64,000 nucleotides of DNA from Rhodovulum sp. PH10 (GCF_000293785.1 NZ_AKZI01000079.1:1-64000); one strand, 5' to 3'; shown: positions 1-10,421, counted from the stretch's first letter. Notes: generated by a model not told the origin, from the letters alone. Numbers and translations: made by a program.

Positions 1-49
1 ATATCGGTGAGCTTTTCGACGCCGCGGCCGGCGTTCGCCCCGCAACCCG

Positions 50-75
50 CGCAAGTCGGGCTTGCCCGACTTGCG
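50..75. repeat. perfect 12-bp inverted repeat
   Basis: Bases 50-61 (CGCAAGTCGGGC) are exactly complementary to 64-75, separated by only TT. It lies about 85 bases past the stop of the minus-strand Hpt gene and has no T-run on either side. It could end or protect that transcript, or belong to a gene beyond the window start. Bases 1-49 and 76-159 hold no gene that I can support. Confidence 0.4.
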
Positions 76-159
76 AACGTCACGTGCCGGCCCCGTCGGA
101 GTTCCCAAACGGGCTCTGAGGCCGATCCGGAGAGAGCGAAAGGGAGACGGCCGTCTCGG

Positions 160-474
160 TCAGGCGGCGGCCGAGCCGCTGGCGTCGATCGCCGCGATCA
201 GCGCGAGCAGGCGGTCGTCGACCAGGCCGGCATTGCGGCAACCCTCGCTCAGCACCACGTCGAGCTCGCGCGCGGCGCCGCCGAGCGCGGCATAGCCGAA
301 CGTGCCGGCCGCGCCGGCGAGCCGGTGGGCGATCAGCCGGATTTCGGCAAAAGCCTGCTCGTCGCCGGCGGAGATCGACGCGCGCAGGTCGTCGAGGCGC
401 GTTCTGTTCTCGCGCATCCGGACATGGAAGCGATCGAGCACCGGACGGAAGGCGGGGTTCGAGGCGTCGAGCAC
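160..474 (-). CDS. orphan Hpt (histidine phosphotransfer) domain protein
   Basis: This is a 104-residue protein that is essentially one four-helix Hpt domain. The phospho-acceptor histidine lies in AHRLAGAAGTFG (His50), the classic Hpt motif. Such proteins carry phosphate between a hybrid sensor kinase and a response regulator in the cytoplasm; the partners are not in this window. The frame stays open far upstream, but a GTG at 472-474 is preceded by GAGGTGA with a 7-base gap on the minus strand, which fixes the start. The gene is divergent from msrQ. The domain call is firm; the pathway is unknown. Confidence 0.75.
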   Translation of the reverse strand: MLDASNPAFRPVLDRFHVRMRENRTRLDDLRASISAGDEQAFAEIRLIAHRLAGAAGTFGYAALGGAARELDVVLSEGCRNAGLVDDRLLALIAAIDASGSAAA

Positions 475-686
475 GGCGAAATCACCTCGGGCACGGAGTT
501 GCGAGCGCCAGCGACGTCGATGCGGCCACGGGCCGATCGTAACAATCAGGATAAAACCGCGAACATGAATCAATCGTGAGTGGAAATGCCCGGATGTGGC
601 GTTTTTGCATGCCCCCTTGGGGGCGGCCCCGCCGGCCCGCCGGCAAACCCGCCCCGGAGACCGGGGAACCACAGGCGAGGTGACGC

Positions 687-1586
687 ATGCCCTTTCTGCG
701 CGAGCGCAACGGACGCTGGTCGATGCCGAAGATCGTCGCCTTCGGGCTCGTCCTACTGCCGGCGCTGTGGCTCGCCGTGCGGGCGGCGGCGGGCGACCTC
801 GGCCCGCGGCCGTGGGAGGAGGCGATCCACGCGACCGGCTCGTGGGCGGTGCGGTTCCTGCTCCTGTCGCTCGCGGTGACGCCGGCGCGGCAGGTGTTCT
901 CGGCGCCGAAGCTGATCCTGACCCGCCGCATCGTCGGGGTCGCGGTGTTCTGCTACGCGGCGCTTCATCTCGCGCTCTATGTCGGCGATCAAAAACTCGA
1001 CGTCGTGAAGGTCGCGAGCGAGATCGCACTGCGGATTTATCTGACGATCGGCTTCGTCGCGCTGCTCGGGCTTTTGGCGCTCGCCGTCACCTCGACCGAC
1101 GCGATGGTGCGAAAGCTCGGCCAGCGGCGCTGGCAGATGCTGCACCGGCTCGCCTATCCGATCGCGATGCTGGCGATCCTGCATTTTCTCATGCAGACGA
1201 AGCTCGACGTCACGGAATCGATGACCATGGCGGGCTTTCTCGCCTGGCTGCTGCTCTACCGGCTGGCGCACCGTTTTCTCGGCGATCTCGGCGCGGGACG
1301 GCTGGCGGCGCTCGGCGTGGTCGCGGCATGCGCCACCGCCGCCGGCGAGGCGGCGTGGTACGGACTCACCACCGGCGTGCCGGCGTCGCTCGTGCTCGCC
1401 GCCAATCTCGATCCCGCGCTCGCCTTGCGCCCGGCCGCCCGCGTGCTGATCACCGGCCTCGGCGTCGCGCTCGCCGCCGGGATCTGGAGCATGATCAAAT
1501 CGCGCCGAGGCGGACGAGAACGTCGTCGCGCGCCGCTTCGGGGGCGACCCACGGCCAGTCCGGCAACTGGTGGCGGAACCAGGTGA
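687..1586 (+). CDS. msrQ: MsrQ, heme-binding membrane subunit of methionine sulfoxide reductase
   Basis: MsrQ is an inner-membrane b-type cytochrome of the ferric reductase-like family that passes electrons from the quinone pool or flavins to the periplasmic molybdoenzyme MsrP, which repairs oxidised methionines. The 299-residue product has about six hydrophobic segments, and the family heme histidines appear as His94 ([11 protein letters not shown]), His153 (MLHRLAYP) and His166 (ILHFLMQ). ATG 687 follows GAGG with a 6-base gap. The last about 30 codons are Arg-rich and overlap the 3' end of miaA by 92 bp on the opposite strand. msrP, normally next door, is not here. Confidence 0.88.
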   Translation: MPFLRERNGRWSMPKIVAFGLVLLPALWLAVRAAAGDLGPRPWEEAIHATGSWAVRFLLLSLAVTPARQVFSAPKLILTRRIVGVAVFCYAALHLALYVGDQKLDVVKVASEIALRIYLTIGFVALLGLLALAVTSTDAMVRKLGQRRWQMLHRLAYPIAMLAILHFLMQTKLDVTESMTMAGFLAWLLLYRLAHRFLGDLGAGRLAALGVVAACATAAGEAAWYGLTTGVPASLVLAANLDPALALRPAARVLITGLGVALAAGIWSMIKSRRGGRERRRAPLRGRPTASPATGGGTR

Positions 1587-2412
1587 ACTGCCGTTTGGCG
1601 TAATGCCGGGTGTCCTGCCGGCCTTTCGCGATCGCCGCCTCGATCGAGCTTTCGCCGTTCAGGTAGGCGATCAGCCCCGGCACGCCGTGCGCCCGCATCG
1701 CCGGCAACAGCGGATCGAGCTTTCTCGCCCGCAATTCCGCGACCTCGGCGAGCGCGCCGGCCTCCATCATCGCGGCGAAGCGCGCATCGATGCGGGCATA
1801 GAGTTTTTCGCGGTCGGGCGCGAGGAAGAGCGAGAGGCAGGCGTCGGGGTTCAGCACCGGCGGCTCGGCCGCGGCGTGCCAGGCGGCGAGCGGCCGGCCG
1901 GTCGCGAGCAAGACCTCGAGCGCGCGGGCGACCCGCAGCCGGTCGCGCGGCGCGAGGCGCGCCGCCTCCTCCGGGCTCTTCTCGGCCAGCACCGCGTGCA
2001 AGCCCTCGGGGCCGCGCGCGTCCAGCATCGCCCGCACCGTCTCGCGCACCGCCTCGGGCACCGGCGGGACGGCGGAAAGCCCCTTCGTCAGCGCCTTGAA
2101 ATAGAGCCCGGTGCCGCCGCAAAAGATCGGCAGGCGGCCGGCCGCCCGCACGGTCTCGATCGCGGCACGCGCATCGGCGACGTAGCGGCCGACCGAGAAA
2201 TTCTCCGCCGCATCGACATGGCCATACAGGAGGTGCGGCGCCCGCGCCGTCTCGTCCGCCGTCGGCCGTGCCGTGATCACGTGAAGGTCGCGATAGACCT
2301 GCATCGAATCGGCGTTGATCACCGTGCCGTCCAGCCGCTCGGCGAGCGCCAGCGCGAGCGCGGACTTTCCGCTCGCCGTCGGCCCGGCGATCAGGATGGC
2401 GTCGGGTTTCAT
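1495..2412 (-). CDS. miaA: tRNA dimethylallyltransferase MiaA
   Basis: MiaA transfers the dimethylallyl group to A37 of tRNAs that read codons starting with U, the first step to ms2i6A; it is cytoplasmic. The 305-residue protein begins [10 protein letters not shown] and carries the P-loop GPTASGKS at residues 10-17, then the substrate-binding DSMQVYRD motif, and ends in the usual basic C-terminal part ([14 protein letters not shown]). Length is typical. ATG at 2410-2412 is preceded by GAGG. It converges on msrQ and overlaps it by 92 bp. The call is firm. Confidence 0.96.
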   Translation of the reverse strand: MKPDAILIAGPTASGKSALALALAERLDGTVINADSMQVYRDLHVITARPTADETARAPHLLYGHVDAAENFSVGRYVADARAAIETVRAAGRLPIFCGGTGLYFKALTKGLSAVPPVPEAVRETVRAMLDARGPEGLHAVLAEKSPEEAARLAPRDRLRVARALEVLLATGRPLAAWHAAAEPPVLNPDACLSLFLAPDREKLYARIDARFAAMMEAGALAEVAELRARKLDPLLPAMRAHGVPGLIAYLNGESSIEAAIAKGRQDTRHYAKRQFTWFRHQLPDWPWVAPEAARDDVLVRLGAI

Positions 2413-2611
2413 GAAACCTCGTGGCAGGGATTTTTTCACGGCCGCCGGCCGGCGGCACCGAACACTAGCACGCCTCGCAAGGGCGCGAGCACCGGCGCTA
2501 CTCCCGTCGCGTTGCAGGGAACGAACGCAGGCGCGGGAACGCGAAGGCCGAAGGCGAGTTTGCGCAGTGCAGGGCCTCCCCTCCGGCCCGTCTCCCGCAG
2601 CGAGGTTCTCC

Positions 2612-3622
2612 GTGCCCGTCGTTCGCCCGATCGTCGCCCTGTGCGCCTTCTCCGTCTGCGTGCTCGGCGTATCGCAACTCCACGCCAACGACGCGCTCGA
2701 TTTCTGGCGGCAGGAATGGCAGCGCCAGCAGGCGGCGCCGCAGCCGCCGGCGCGCTCGTCCTGGACCGGCCGAACCTGGAACGGCGGCAGCACGAACGGC
2801 AGCGGCTGGAACGGCGGAGGATGGAACGGCGGCGGGTGGGGCAATCCGTTCCAGGGCGGCAGCTGGGGCGGCACGCCGGGTGGGGGCTGGGGCAGCCCGC
2901 CGCCGGACAGCCGGCCGGGCTCGCGGATCACCGTGACGCCGCGGCGCGACACGCGCGACACGGAGGAGACGAAGAGCGCCGGCTCGGGCGAGCGATCGTT
3001 GTGCGTGCGCACCTGCGACGGCTACTACTTCCCGCTTCCGGCGACGGTCGACGGCAAGGACGGCGAGCGCGCCTGCAACGCGCTGTGCCCGGGCGCCGAG
3101 ACCGCGCTGTTCCGCGCCAGCGGCGACGACATCGGCGAGGCCACCAGCCTGGCCGGCAAGACCTATTCGTCGCTCGCCAACGCCTTTCTCTATCGCACGA
3201 AGCGGGTGGCGTCGTGCGGCTGCAAGCGGCCGCCGCTGCGCGGCCTCGCGGCACTGCAGTTCGACGACACGCTCCAGCGCGGCGACATCGTGGTGACGGA
3301 GACGGGCGTCCAGGTCTTTACCGGGCGCGGCAAGGCGCCGTGGAAGGCGGCCGACTTCACGCCCTATCGCAAGGCGCGCGGGCTGTCGCGTAAAACCAAG
3401 GCGTATCTCGCCGAGATCGACCGGCCCTACACCGACCCGCCGGAGAGGATCGTGTCGATCGAGCGGCTGCGGGCGCGCGCGGAGCGAGGCAAGCCGCGGA
3501 TCATGGCGCAAGAGATCGAGACGACGGAGACCGAGGCGAAGACGAGCCGGGCCGAGACCACCGGCACGGTGAAGACCGGCGCGGCCGAAACGACCGGATC
3601 GGGCGCCGGCAGCGGCCGCTGA
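2612..3622 (+). CDS. secreted DUF2865-type protein
   Basis: A 336-residue protein of unknown function. The N-terminus has a signal peptide ending near LHAND, followed by a low-complexity stretch rich in Trp, Asn, Gly and Ser (repeats of GWNGGG). The conserved part begins at [14 protein letters not shown] and continues with several paired cysteines ([20 protein letters not shown]), the pattern of DUF2865 proteins of Rhizobiales. A Glu/Thr-rich tail follows. There is no usable ATG; GTG 2612 has GAGG at 2602-2605, six bases upstream, and puts the signal peptide at the N-terminus. Probably periplasmic or envelope-associated. Confidence 0.75.
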   Translation: MPVVRPIVALCAFSVCVLGVSQLHANDALDFWRQEWQRQQAAPQPPARSSWTGRTWNGGSTNGSGWNGGGWNGGGWGNPFQGGSWGGTPGGGWGSPPPDSRPGSRITVTPRRDTRDTEETKSAGSGERSLCVRTCDGYYFPLPATVDGKDGERACNALCPGAETALFRASGDDIGEATSLAGKTYSSLANAFLYRTKRVASCGCKRPPLRGLAALQFDDTLQRGDIVVTETGVQVFTGRGKAPWKAADFTPYRKARGLSRKTKAYLAEIDRPYTDPPERIVSIERLRARAERGKPRIMAQEIETTETEAKTSRAETTGTVKTGAAETTGSGAGSGR

Positions 3623-3670
3623 TCGCTGCCGACCGCCCGGCGGCCGACCCTTTCTCGTGCACCCAAACAA

Positions 3671-3707
3671 AAAAAGCCGCCGCGCTCGTTCGGCGCGGCG
3701 GCTTTTC
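3671..3707. terminator. bidirectional intrinsic terminator
   Basis: AGCCGCCGCGC at 3675-3685 pairs perfectly with 3693-3703 around a 7-base loop, flanked by an A-run on the left and TTTT on the right, so it works on both strands. It sits between the convergent DUF2865 gene and the chemoreceptor gene. Confidence 0.9.
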
Positions 3708-3738
3708 TCTTTTCGTCGAGACGGGCCGAGAGCCGTCG

Positions 3739-5856
3739 TCAGGCGGCGCGGGCGACCGGCCGCGACGCCGGCGGCTCCTGATCGGCCTGCTCCCGATCGC
3801 CCGCTTCCTGCCCGCCCGGCTGCCCGTCGGTGCCGGCGCGCACGTCGGCGAGGAAGCGCTGCACCTCGTCGCGCAGCTTGCTGCCCTCGCGGGCGAGCAT
3901 CGCCGCCGAGGAGCGCACCTGCTCGGAGGCGATCTCGGTCGCATTGGCGCCGCGGCTGACCTCGCCGATCGTGTGGGCGACCTCGGCGGTGCCGTGCGAG
4001 GCCTGCTGGATGTTGCGCGCGACCTCGGCGGTCGCCGCCCCCTGCTGCTCCACCGCCGCGGCGATCGCCGAGGCGATCTCGGCGATGTGGCCGATGGTGC
4101 CGCCGATCTCCTTGATCGCCGTGACCGACTCGCCGGTCGCGGCCTGCATGCCGGAGATCTGGCTGGCGATCTCGCCGGTCGCCTTGGCGGTCTGGCCGGC
4201 CAGCGCCTTCACCTCCTGCGCCACCACGGCGAACCCTTTTCCGGCTTCCCCGGCCCGGGCGGCCTCGATGGTCGCGTTGAGGGCCAACAAGTTGGTCTGC
4301 TCGGCGATCGCGGTGATCAGCTTGACGACGTCGCCGATCCGCGCGGCCGCCTGCGACAGCTCGACGATGCGCCCGTCGGTCCGCTCGGCCTGCTTCACCG
4401 CCTCGGCGGCGATGCGGGTCGACTCGGTCACCTGGCGGGCGATCTCGTCGACCGACGAGGTCATCTCGGTGGTCGCGGAGGCGACGCTCTGGACGTTCGC
4501 CGAGGCCTCCTCGGAGGCGGTCGCGACCGTAGTGGAGAGCTTCTGCGTGCTCTCCGCGGTCGCCGTCAGGGTGCCGGCGGCGGCCTCGAGCTCGGTGGCG
4601 GCGGAGGACACCGTGTCGATGATCTCGCCGACGGTCGCCTCGAACGCATCCGCGATGCGATGCACCGCGGCCTGCCGCTCGGCGGCGACCCTCTCCTCGG
4701 CGGCGCGCTGCGCGGCCTCCATCTCGGCGAGCCGGGTGAGGTTGTCCTTGAAGGTTTGCGCGGCGCGGGCGTTGTCGCCCACCTCGTCGCGGCGCCCGAG
4801 ATAGGGGATGTCGACCCGGTGATCGCCGCCGGCGAGCGCGAGCAGGACCTCGCCGACCCGGCGGATCGGCCGACCGATCGACAGCGCGCCGAACAGCGCC
4901 GAGCCGATCAGCACCAGCACCACCAGGGCGCCCGCCACCATGTTGATCATGTTGGCCTCGGCGATGCGCTGCTCGGTGGCGGCCATCGCGCTGCCGGCCT
5001 GGGTATTGGCGTCCCGCGTGATGTCGGTCAGGAGATCGTCGATCTTCGCGACCAGCGGCTTCAGCCGGTCGGTCAACAGGGTGTCCTGCTCCTCGACCAC
5101 CTTCACCGCATTGGCACTGGTCTCGCCGAGCGCGGCGAGCGTTTTTGCGACCGGCTCTATCGCCGCGGTGATGCCGGCGTCGCCGCCTTCGGCCTCGATC
5201 GCCTGGAGCGCGGCGGTCGCGTCGCCGGCCGCTCGGCCGACCGCAGCGCCGGAGGCGGCGGCGTGGCTGCCGTCGTGGCGCAGCGCGGCGAGCCGCATCC
5301 GCGCGATCGCGGCGGCCGCCTCGCGCAGCTTCGTCGCGCTCGCCTCCGTCTGGAACCCGCGCGAGGCGAGCGTTTCACCGAGCGCCGCGACGCCGTGGTC
5401 CCAGGCGTCGACCAGCCGGGTGCGCTCGGCGCGCAGGCCGAGCAGCGCCCGCTGGTTCTCCACCAGCTCGGCGGCGCCGGTGAGGTAGTCGGCGTAGAGC
5501 TCCTTGGTCTTTTCCAGCCGGGTGGCGTCGGCCTTCTCGGTGGCGCGCTCGAGCAGCGAGTCGAGCAGCACGAAGCCGTCGCCCGAGCTCTTCTCGAGGT
5601 CCTGCAGCGCGGCGTCGACCTCCGGCTCGCTCCGCGCGAGGCGCACGTCGCGCGTCACCGTCTGCATGCGCTGGAAGTGCAGGTCGGTCAGGACCGCGTC
5701 CTGCGCGGCCTTCTCGCGGTCGTTGGCAGCGCCGGTGAGGCGCAACGTGGTGCTGCCGTTGAGGCTCATGTTCACCACCATGCCGGCGACGAACAGCACC
5801 CCGACGGCGGCGGAGAGCGCGAGCTTGGTGCCGATGTGGCGAGAAATCCCGATCAT
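3739..5856 (-). CDS. methyl-accepting chemotaxis protein with four-helix-type sensor
   Basis: A 705-residue transmembrane chemoreceptor that signals to CheA/CheW. Order of parts: first membrane helix about residues 11-31; a long helical periplasmic region to about 300 with no Cache fold; second membrane helix 303-326; HAMP domain about 327-380; and a long cytoplasmic coiled coil whose hairpin tip ([20 protein letters not shown]) is at about 519-538. No C-terminal CheR/CheB tether pentapeptide is visible. I chose ATG 5856 ([12 protein letters not shown]) because the membrane helix follows at once; the frame remains open upstream. The ligand cannot be predicted. It stands alone, with no che genes nearby. 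Confidence 0.92.
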   Translation of the reverse strand: MIGISRHIGTKLALSAAVGVLFVAGMVVNMSLNGSTTLRLTGAANDREKAAQDAVLTDLHFQRMQTVTRDVRLARSEPEVDAALQDLEKSSGDGFVLLDSLLERATEKADATRLEKTKELYADYLTGAAELVENQRALLGLRAERTRLVDAWDHGVAALGETLASRGFQTEASATKLREAAAAIARMRLAALRHDGSHAAASGAAVGRAAGDATAALQAIEAEGGDAGITAAIEPVAKTLAALGETSANAVKVVEEQDTLLTDRLKPLVAKIDDLLTDITRDANTQAGSAMAATEQRIAEANMINMVAGALVVLVLIGSALFGALSIGRPIRRVGEVLLALAGGDHRVDIPYLGRRDEVGDNARAAQTFKDNLTRLAEMEAAQRAAEERVAAERQAAVHRIADAFEATVGEIIDTVSSAATELEAAAGTLTATAESTQKLSTTVATASEEASANVQSVASATTEMTSSVDEIARQVTESTRIAAEAVKQAERTDGRIVELSQAAARIGDVVKLITAIAEQTNLLALNATIEAARAGEAGKGFAVVAQEVKALAGQTAKATGEIASQISGMQAATGESVTAIKEIGGTIGHIAEIASAIAAAVEQQGAATAEVARNIQQASHGTAEVAHTIGEVSRGANATEIASEQVRSSAAMLAREGSKLRDEVQRFLADVRAGTDGQPGGQEAGDREQADQEPPASRPVARAA

Positions 5857-6284
5857 CTTTCTCGACGGTGCGGCGCGTATGAAATCGAGCGATGCACGGA
5901 CGTGCCGCGGCTCGCGCGCGAACGGGCCGGTGGCTCCGGGTCGGGGGTGCCCGGACAAAGGTCGTCTCGAAGTCCGTGACCACGAAACGAGGTGGGGCCC
6001 GAAAAGGCGGCTCCACCCCAACAATCGAATGAGGCTGCTAGAACCAAATGGTTATTACCACCCTCACCCGAAATCCTTACGGAATTCTTAATTCTGTCAC
6101 ATTATGACAAATCACGCAGAACACTGCACCCCCGTCGCGCGACACGTCTCCGTTTGCTAAATGTCTGTGAACCTTGCCCTCGCGGGCCGGCGCACCCGGC
6201 CGGCGCCGCGAGAGGGGGGTCGCCGGTCCTTCGGGGGATCGATCGACGATAGAGCCGAACGGTTAAGGAACACCTGCCGGAGCC
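5857..6284. promoter_or_regulatory. divergent promoter region with AT-rich pocket
   Basis: This 428-base gap separates the chemoreceptor (leftward) from the proline-rich membrane protein (rightward). About 6040-6165 is clearly richer in A and T than the surroundings, fitting promoter DNA for both genes. It contains CTTACGG, AATTC and TTAA in a row at 6076-6091, a sequence that recurs upstream of the second chemoreceptor at 10314-10333. I see no gene here. Confidence 0.4.
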
Positions 6285-7115
6285 ATGGTCGCCGATCCAC
6301 GCCCCGCCGCGCCGGCCCCGAGACCGGCCACCCCACCGCCCACCCGGCCGGCCCCCTCGCCGGCCCCCCGGCCGGCCGAGGCGTCGCCGTGGCTCCCGCC
6401 CGCACCGCCGGGTCCGGCGCGGCCGGCACCGGCGCGCCGTGCGGGCCAGCAGCGGCGAAACGAGCGGCGCTGGCCGGTGGCGCTGGTCGGCGTGGCGGGC
6501 GTTCTCGGCATCGTCGTCGGGGCGGTCGTGGTCGCCGCCTGGGTGGTCGGCCCGCGCGGAAACCCGCCGCCGCTCGAGACGCCGCCGCCGATCGCGATGC
6601 CCGATCCGCTCACCCCCACCGACGTCGCCGCCGCCGACACGGTGTCCGCCCGCTTTCCCGCCGCCGACGAGCTCGGCCTGCCGGCCTGGCTCGGCACGCC
6701 CGACGCGCCGGAAACGCTCGCGGCGATCCCGACGCCCGAGCGGCACGGCTTCGAGACCTCCGAGACGACCGGACCGACGCCGGCGCCCGAATGGCCGGAC
6801 CCCGAGCCGCCGCCGGAGACGCGGCCCGCCGACCCGGTCTTGAGCGACGGCCAGATCGCCGCCCTGAAGGCACGGCTGACACTGACCGCCGAGCAGGAGC
6901 CCTTGTGGCAGCCGGTCGAGGACGCCTTGAAGCGCCTCGCCTGGGGGCGGATCGGCCACCGGCTGCGCCAGCGCAGCACGATCGAGCCGGCAGGCCTCGC
7001 CGCGCTCGAGGCCGCCGCAAAGCCGTTCGTCGACGCCCTGCGGCCCGACCAGAAGCGCGAGATCCGGGCGATCGCCCATGTGATGGGGCTCGGCAAGCTC
7101 GCCTCCGACCTTTGA
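6285..7115 (+). CDS. proline-rich single-pass membrane protein with periplasmic LTxxQ-like tail
   Basis: A 276-residue protein of unknown function. Residues 1-60 are almost only Pro, Ala and Arg and should face the cytoplasm. One hydrophobic helix (VALVGVAGVLGIVVGAVVVA) follows at about 65-85, then a Pro/Glu-rich linker. The C-terminal about 90 residues are helical and start with LSDGQIAALKARLTLTAEQE, close to the LTxxQ pattern of Spy/CpxP-like periplasmic proteins found in Bradyrhizobium relatives. The ribosome site before ATG 6285 is weak. The topology is clear; a link to envelope stress is only inferred. Confidence 0.6.
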   Translation: MVADPRPAAPAPRPATPPPTRPAPSPAPRPAEASPWLPPAPPGPARPAPARRAGQQRRNERRWPVALVGVAGVLGIVVGAVVVAAWVVGPRGNPPPLETPPPIAMPDPLTPTDVAAADTVSARFPAADELGLPAWLGTPDAPETLAAIPTPERHGFETSETTGPTPAPEWPDPEPPPETRPADPVLSDGQIAALKARLTLTAEQEPLWQPVEDALKRLAWGRIGHRLRQRSTIEPAGLAALEAAAKPFVDALRPDQKREIRAIAHVMGLGKLASDL

Positions 7116-7258
7116 CGGCCCCGGCATCGTTCACCTCGTTACCACCCTTTCGGACCCGGCGGGCACGCCGCTTGCCGGCCAAAAACGCCGCGCCTAGAGA
7201 AAGCCTTCCACCCCCCTGCCGGACCGCGAGAAAAACCGGCCACCGAGGTTTTCGTCCC

Positions 7259-8425
7259 GTGCGCATCGTCGACATCCGCGAAAAGACGTTTCCGATCGCC
7301 TCCGCCATCCGCAACGCCTATATCGACTTCTCGACCATGACGTGCAGCTTGGTCGCGGTCGTCACCGACGTGGTGCGCGACGGCCGCCGGGTGGTCGGTT
7401 ACGGCTTCAACTCGAACGGTCGCTACAGCCCCGGCGCGCTGTTGCGCGACCGCTTCCTGCCGCGGCTGCAGGAGGCGAAGCCGGAGCAGCTCGTCACCGA
7501 CGACGGAAAAAACCTCGATCCCGAAAAAATCTGGCGCACGCTGATGACCAACGAGAAGCCGGGCGGGCACGGCGAGCGCTCGGTCGCGGTCGGCGTGGTC
7601 GACATGGCGGTGTGGGATGCGGTGGCGAAAATCGAGGGCGTGCCGCTGTGGCGCCTGCTGGCCGACCGCTATCGCGGCGGCGAGGCCGACCCCGACGTCT
7701 TCGTCTATGCCGCGGGCGGCTACTACTATCCGGGCAAGGACGACGAGAAGCTCGAGGACGAGATGAAGAGCTATCGCGACCGCGGCTACCGGGTCGTGAA
7801 GATGAAGATCGGCGGCGCCCCGCTCGCCGAGGATTTGCGCCGCATCGAGGCGGTGCTGTCGGTGGTGGGCGAGGGAAAAAACCTCGCGGTCGACGTCAAT
7901 GGCCGGTTCGACCTCGAGACGGCGGTGCAGTACGCCAGGGCGCTCGAGCCCTACGATCTCTTCTGGTACGAGGAGATCGGCGACCCGCTCGACTACGGCC
8001 TGCAGGCGGCGATGGCGCAGGTCTACCGCCCGCCGATGGCGACGGGTGAAAACCTCTTCTCGATGCAGGACGCCCGCAACCTGATCCGGTTCGGCGGCCT
8101 GCGGCCGGACCGCGATTTTCTGCAGTTCGACTGCGCGCTGAGCTACGGGCTGGTCGAGTATCTCCGCACGCTGGCGATGCTAGACGACCACGGCTGGTCG
8201 TGGCGGCGCTGCATCCCGCACGGCGGGCATCAATTGTCGTTGAACATCGCGGCCGGGCTCGGGCTCGGCGGCAACGAGTCCTACCCCGACCTGTTCAAGC
8301 CGTTCGGCGGCTTTGCCGACGGCTTTGCGGTGGAGGACTCGCGGGTGCGGCTGCCCGACACCCCCGGCATCGGCTTCGAGGCGAAGGCCGACGTTTATCA
8401 GGTCATGCGCGCGCTGGCGGAGTGA
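7259..8425 (+). CDS. tarD: D-tartrate dehydratase (enolase superfamily)
   Basis: The enzyme removes water from D-tartrate to give oxaloacetate. The 388-residue protein follows the characterised Bradyrhizobium japonicum enzyme, as I remember it, along its whole length. Visible signatures are NEKPGGHGERS near residue 98 (Lys100), the KMK catalytic pair (181-183), magnesium ligands Asp212 (AVDVNGR), Glu238/239 (YEEIGDP) and Glu264 (TGENLFS), and the IPHGGHQ histidines (321, 324). It starts at GTG 7259 with GAGG at 7245-7248; no ATG fits the family start. It appears monocistronic, with no tartrate transporter or regulator next to it. Confidence 0.9.
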   Translation: MRIVDIREKTFPIASAIRNAYIDFSTMTCSLVAVVTDVVRDGRRVVGYGFNSNGRYSPGALLRDRFLPRLQEAKPEQLVTDDGKNLDPEKIWRTLMTNEKPGGHGERSVAVGVVDMAVWDAVAKIEGVPLWRLLADRYRGGEADPDVFVYAAGGYYYPGKDDEKLEDEMKSYRDRGYRVVKMKIGGAPLAEDLRRIEAVLSVVGEGKNLAVDVNGRFDLETAVQYARALEPYDLFWYEEIGDPLDYGLQAAMAQVYRPPMATGENLFSMQDARNLIRFGGLRPDRDFLQFDCALSYGLVEYLRTLAMLDDHGWSWRRCIPHGGHQLSLNIAAGLGLGGNESYPDLFKPFGGFADGFAVEDSRVRLPDTPGIGFEAKADVYQVMRALAE

Positions 8426-8463
8426 TCGAGGGCCGGTCGGCACGACACGACGGGGCGACGAGA

Positions 8464-8491
8464 AAGGGGCCGGCAGCGATGCCGACCCCTT
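8464..8491. terminator. terminator between tarD and a chemoreceptor gene
   Basis: AAGGGGCCGGC (8464-8474) pairs with 8481-8491 over 10 of 11 positions around a 6-base loop and is followed by CGCTTTTCTTT on +. On the minus strand the trailing TTTC is weaker. It suits the end of tarD and may also serve the convergent chemoreceptor gene. Confidence 0.75.
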
Positions 8492-8533
8492 CGCTTTTCT
8501 TTCCTGGAGCGCCCCGACGGAACGCCGGTCCGC

Positions 8534-10243
8534 TCACGCGGCGCGGAGCGTGCGGAGAAAGGTGTCGATCTCCTGGCGCAAATCCTCGGCCTGCCCGACC
8601 AGGCCGTCGGCGGCGCGGGTGACCTCGGCGGCCGCCGAGCCGGCCTGCTCCACCGCCCCGCTGACGGTGGTAATGTTCTCCGAGACGTCGCGGGTGCCGG
8701 TCGCCGCCTGCTGGACGTTGCGCGTGATCTCCTGGGTCGCGGCGTTCTGCTGGTCGACCGCCGCGGCGATCGACGAGGAGATGTCGTTGACCGCGAGGAT
8801 GGTGCCGCCGACCCGCCGGATCGCCTCCACCGCGGTCTGGGTCTCGCCCTGGATTGCGGCGATCTGCGCACGGATGTCGTCGGTCGCCTTGGCGGTCTGG
8901 GTGGCCAGCGTCTTGACCTCGCTGGCGACGACCGCGAACCCCTTGCCGGCCTCGCCGGCGCGCGCCGCCTCGATCGTCGCGTTGAGCGCGAGCAGATTCG
9001 TCTGGCTGGCGATCTCGTTGATCAGCGCGACCACCTCGCCGATCTTCTGCGCGGCGTCGGCGAGCCCGGCGACGCTCGCATTGGTCTTCTCGCTCTCGTC
9101 GGCCGCCTGCTTGGCGGTCGCCGCCGACTTGGCGACCTGCTGGCCGATCTCGCCGATCGAGGCGGCCAGCTCCTCGGCGGCGGAGGCCACCATCTCGACA
9201 TTGGCGGTCGCCTGGGTGGCGCCGTTCGCCACGGTGCGGGCCTGATCGCGGGTCGATTCGGCGGAGGTCGCGAGCTCGCGGGCGGTGCGCTGCATGGCGA
9301 TCGCGGCCTCGTTCACCGTCTCGACGATGCCCTTCACCTTCTCCTCGAAGCTCGCTGCCACCGCGCCGAGCGCCCGCTTGCGCTCGGCCTCGCTCTCGCG
9401 TTCGAGGCCCTCCTTCTCGCTCTGCAGGCGCTGCATCGCCAGCGCGTTGTCCTTGAACACCTGCACGGTGCGGGCCATCTCGCCGATCTCGTCGCGCCGC
9501 GAGGTGTCGGCGACCGGCGCGTCGAGCGCGCCCTCGGAGAGCGCCGCCATGCGGGCGCGCAGCCGCGACAGCGGCTTGACGATGCTGTGCGCGGCGACCC
9601 AGGCGATCGCGATCGAGATCAGCATCAGCACCAAAATCACCGCGCCGGCGGTCTTGGTCATCCGCCAGAAGGTGGCGTCGATGTCGTTCATGTACTCGGC
9701 CGCCGAGATCATCAGCGTCCAGGGCGCAAAACCGCGCACATAGGCGACCTTCTCGAGCGGCGTCTTGTCGGTGCCTTTCGGGAACCAGTAGCGCAGCGTG
9801 CCCTCGCCCTTGGTCTTGGCGATGTCGAGCAGCATGGTGGCGAACGGCATGCCGTGCGAGTCCTTCAGCCGGTGCACGTCCTTGCCGACCAGCGGCGGGT
9901 TGCCGCCGTTCATCACGCAAAGCCCCGACTGGTAGTCGTAGATGAAGACGTAGTTGGTGCCGTCCTCCCAGCGGATGTCGCGCGCCGCGTCGAACAATCG
10001 CTTCTGCGCCTCGGCGGTGGTCATCGCGCCGCTCTGGGCCTGCTGGTGGAAATAGGCCGCCATGCTCCACACGGCGTCGACGGTCGCGTGCGCCTTCTCG
10101 GTGCGCTCGGCGATCAGCGCGTCGCGGGCGATCATCAGCACCGTGACGGCGACCAGCATCATGAACACCACGCCGGCCGCTACCACGACGGCGAGCTTGG
10201 CGGAGATCGATCGGCGGGCGACCGCGGTCAGCAACGTTCCCAT
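8534..10243 (-). CDS. methyl-accepting chemotaxis protein with single-Cache sensor
   Basis: A 569-residue chemoreceptor. Membrane helix 1 is at about 17-38. The periplasmic part (about 41-195) has the sCache_2 pattern ([35 protein letters not shown]), a fold that often binds short carboxylates. Membrane helix 2 is at 197-218 and HAMP at 219-272. The signalling tip [20 protein letters not shown] lies at about 413-432. I prefer ATG 10243 (MGTLLTAV) to one 33 bases upstream because AAAGG stands 6 bases before it and the other has no ribosome site. Its neighbour tarD makes a dicarboxylate ligand possible, but that is only proximity. Confidence 0.93.
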   Translation of the reverse strand: MGTLLTAVARRSISAKLAVVVAAGVVFMMLVAVTVLMIARDALIAERTEKAHATVDAVWSMAAYFHQQAQSGAMTTAEAQKRLFDAARDIRWEDGTNYVFIYDYQSGLCVMNGGNPPLVGKDVHRLKDSHGMPFATMLLDIAKTKGEGTLRYWFPKGTDKTPLEKVAYVRGFAPWTLMISAAEYMNDIDATFWRMTKTAGAVILVLMLISIAIAWVAAHSIVKPLSRLRARMAALSEGALDAPVADTSRRDEIGEMARTVQVFKDNALAMQRLQSEKEGLERESEAERKRALGAVAASFEEKVKGIVETVNEAAIAMQRTARELATSAESTRDQARTVANGATQATANVEMVASAAEELAASIGEIGQQVAKSAATAKQAADESEKTNASVAGLADAAQKIGEVVALINEIASQTNLLALNATIEAARAGEAGKGFAVVASEVKTLATQTAKATDDIRAQIAAIQGETQTAVEAIRRVGGTILAVNDISSSIAAAVDQQNAATQEITRNVQQAATGTRDVSENITTVSGAVEQAGSAAAEVTRAADGLVGQAEDLRQEIDTFLRTLRAA

Positions 10244-10313
10244 GTCCGGCCTTTCCGAGCCGGACGTGCCGCCCACCCTGGGCGAGAACCCGGCATTGCG
10301 ATACCGGATAGGA

Positions 10314-10333
10314 CTTACGGCCTAATTCCTTAA
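10314..10333 (-). promoter_or_regulatory. motif shared by both chemoreceptor upstream regions
   Basis: CTTACGG, AATTC and TTAA occur in order within 20 bases, 71 bases upstream of the chemoreceptor start. The same words occur in the same order at 6076-6091, upstream of the other chemoreceptor. In transcription sense both read TTAAG...CCGTAAG. It may be a shared promoter or activator site; I cannot name the factor. Confidence 0.3.
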
Positions 10334-10421
10334 GAAGGGATGTCGGAGCCATGCACGACCGGAGTCGAGCCATGCGCAATCGGCACCACCGCTCCGCTTT
10401 CGGAGCAGACCTGCGCGCCGC

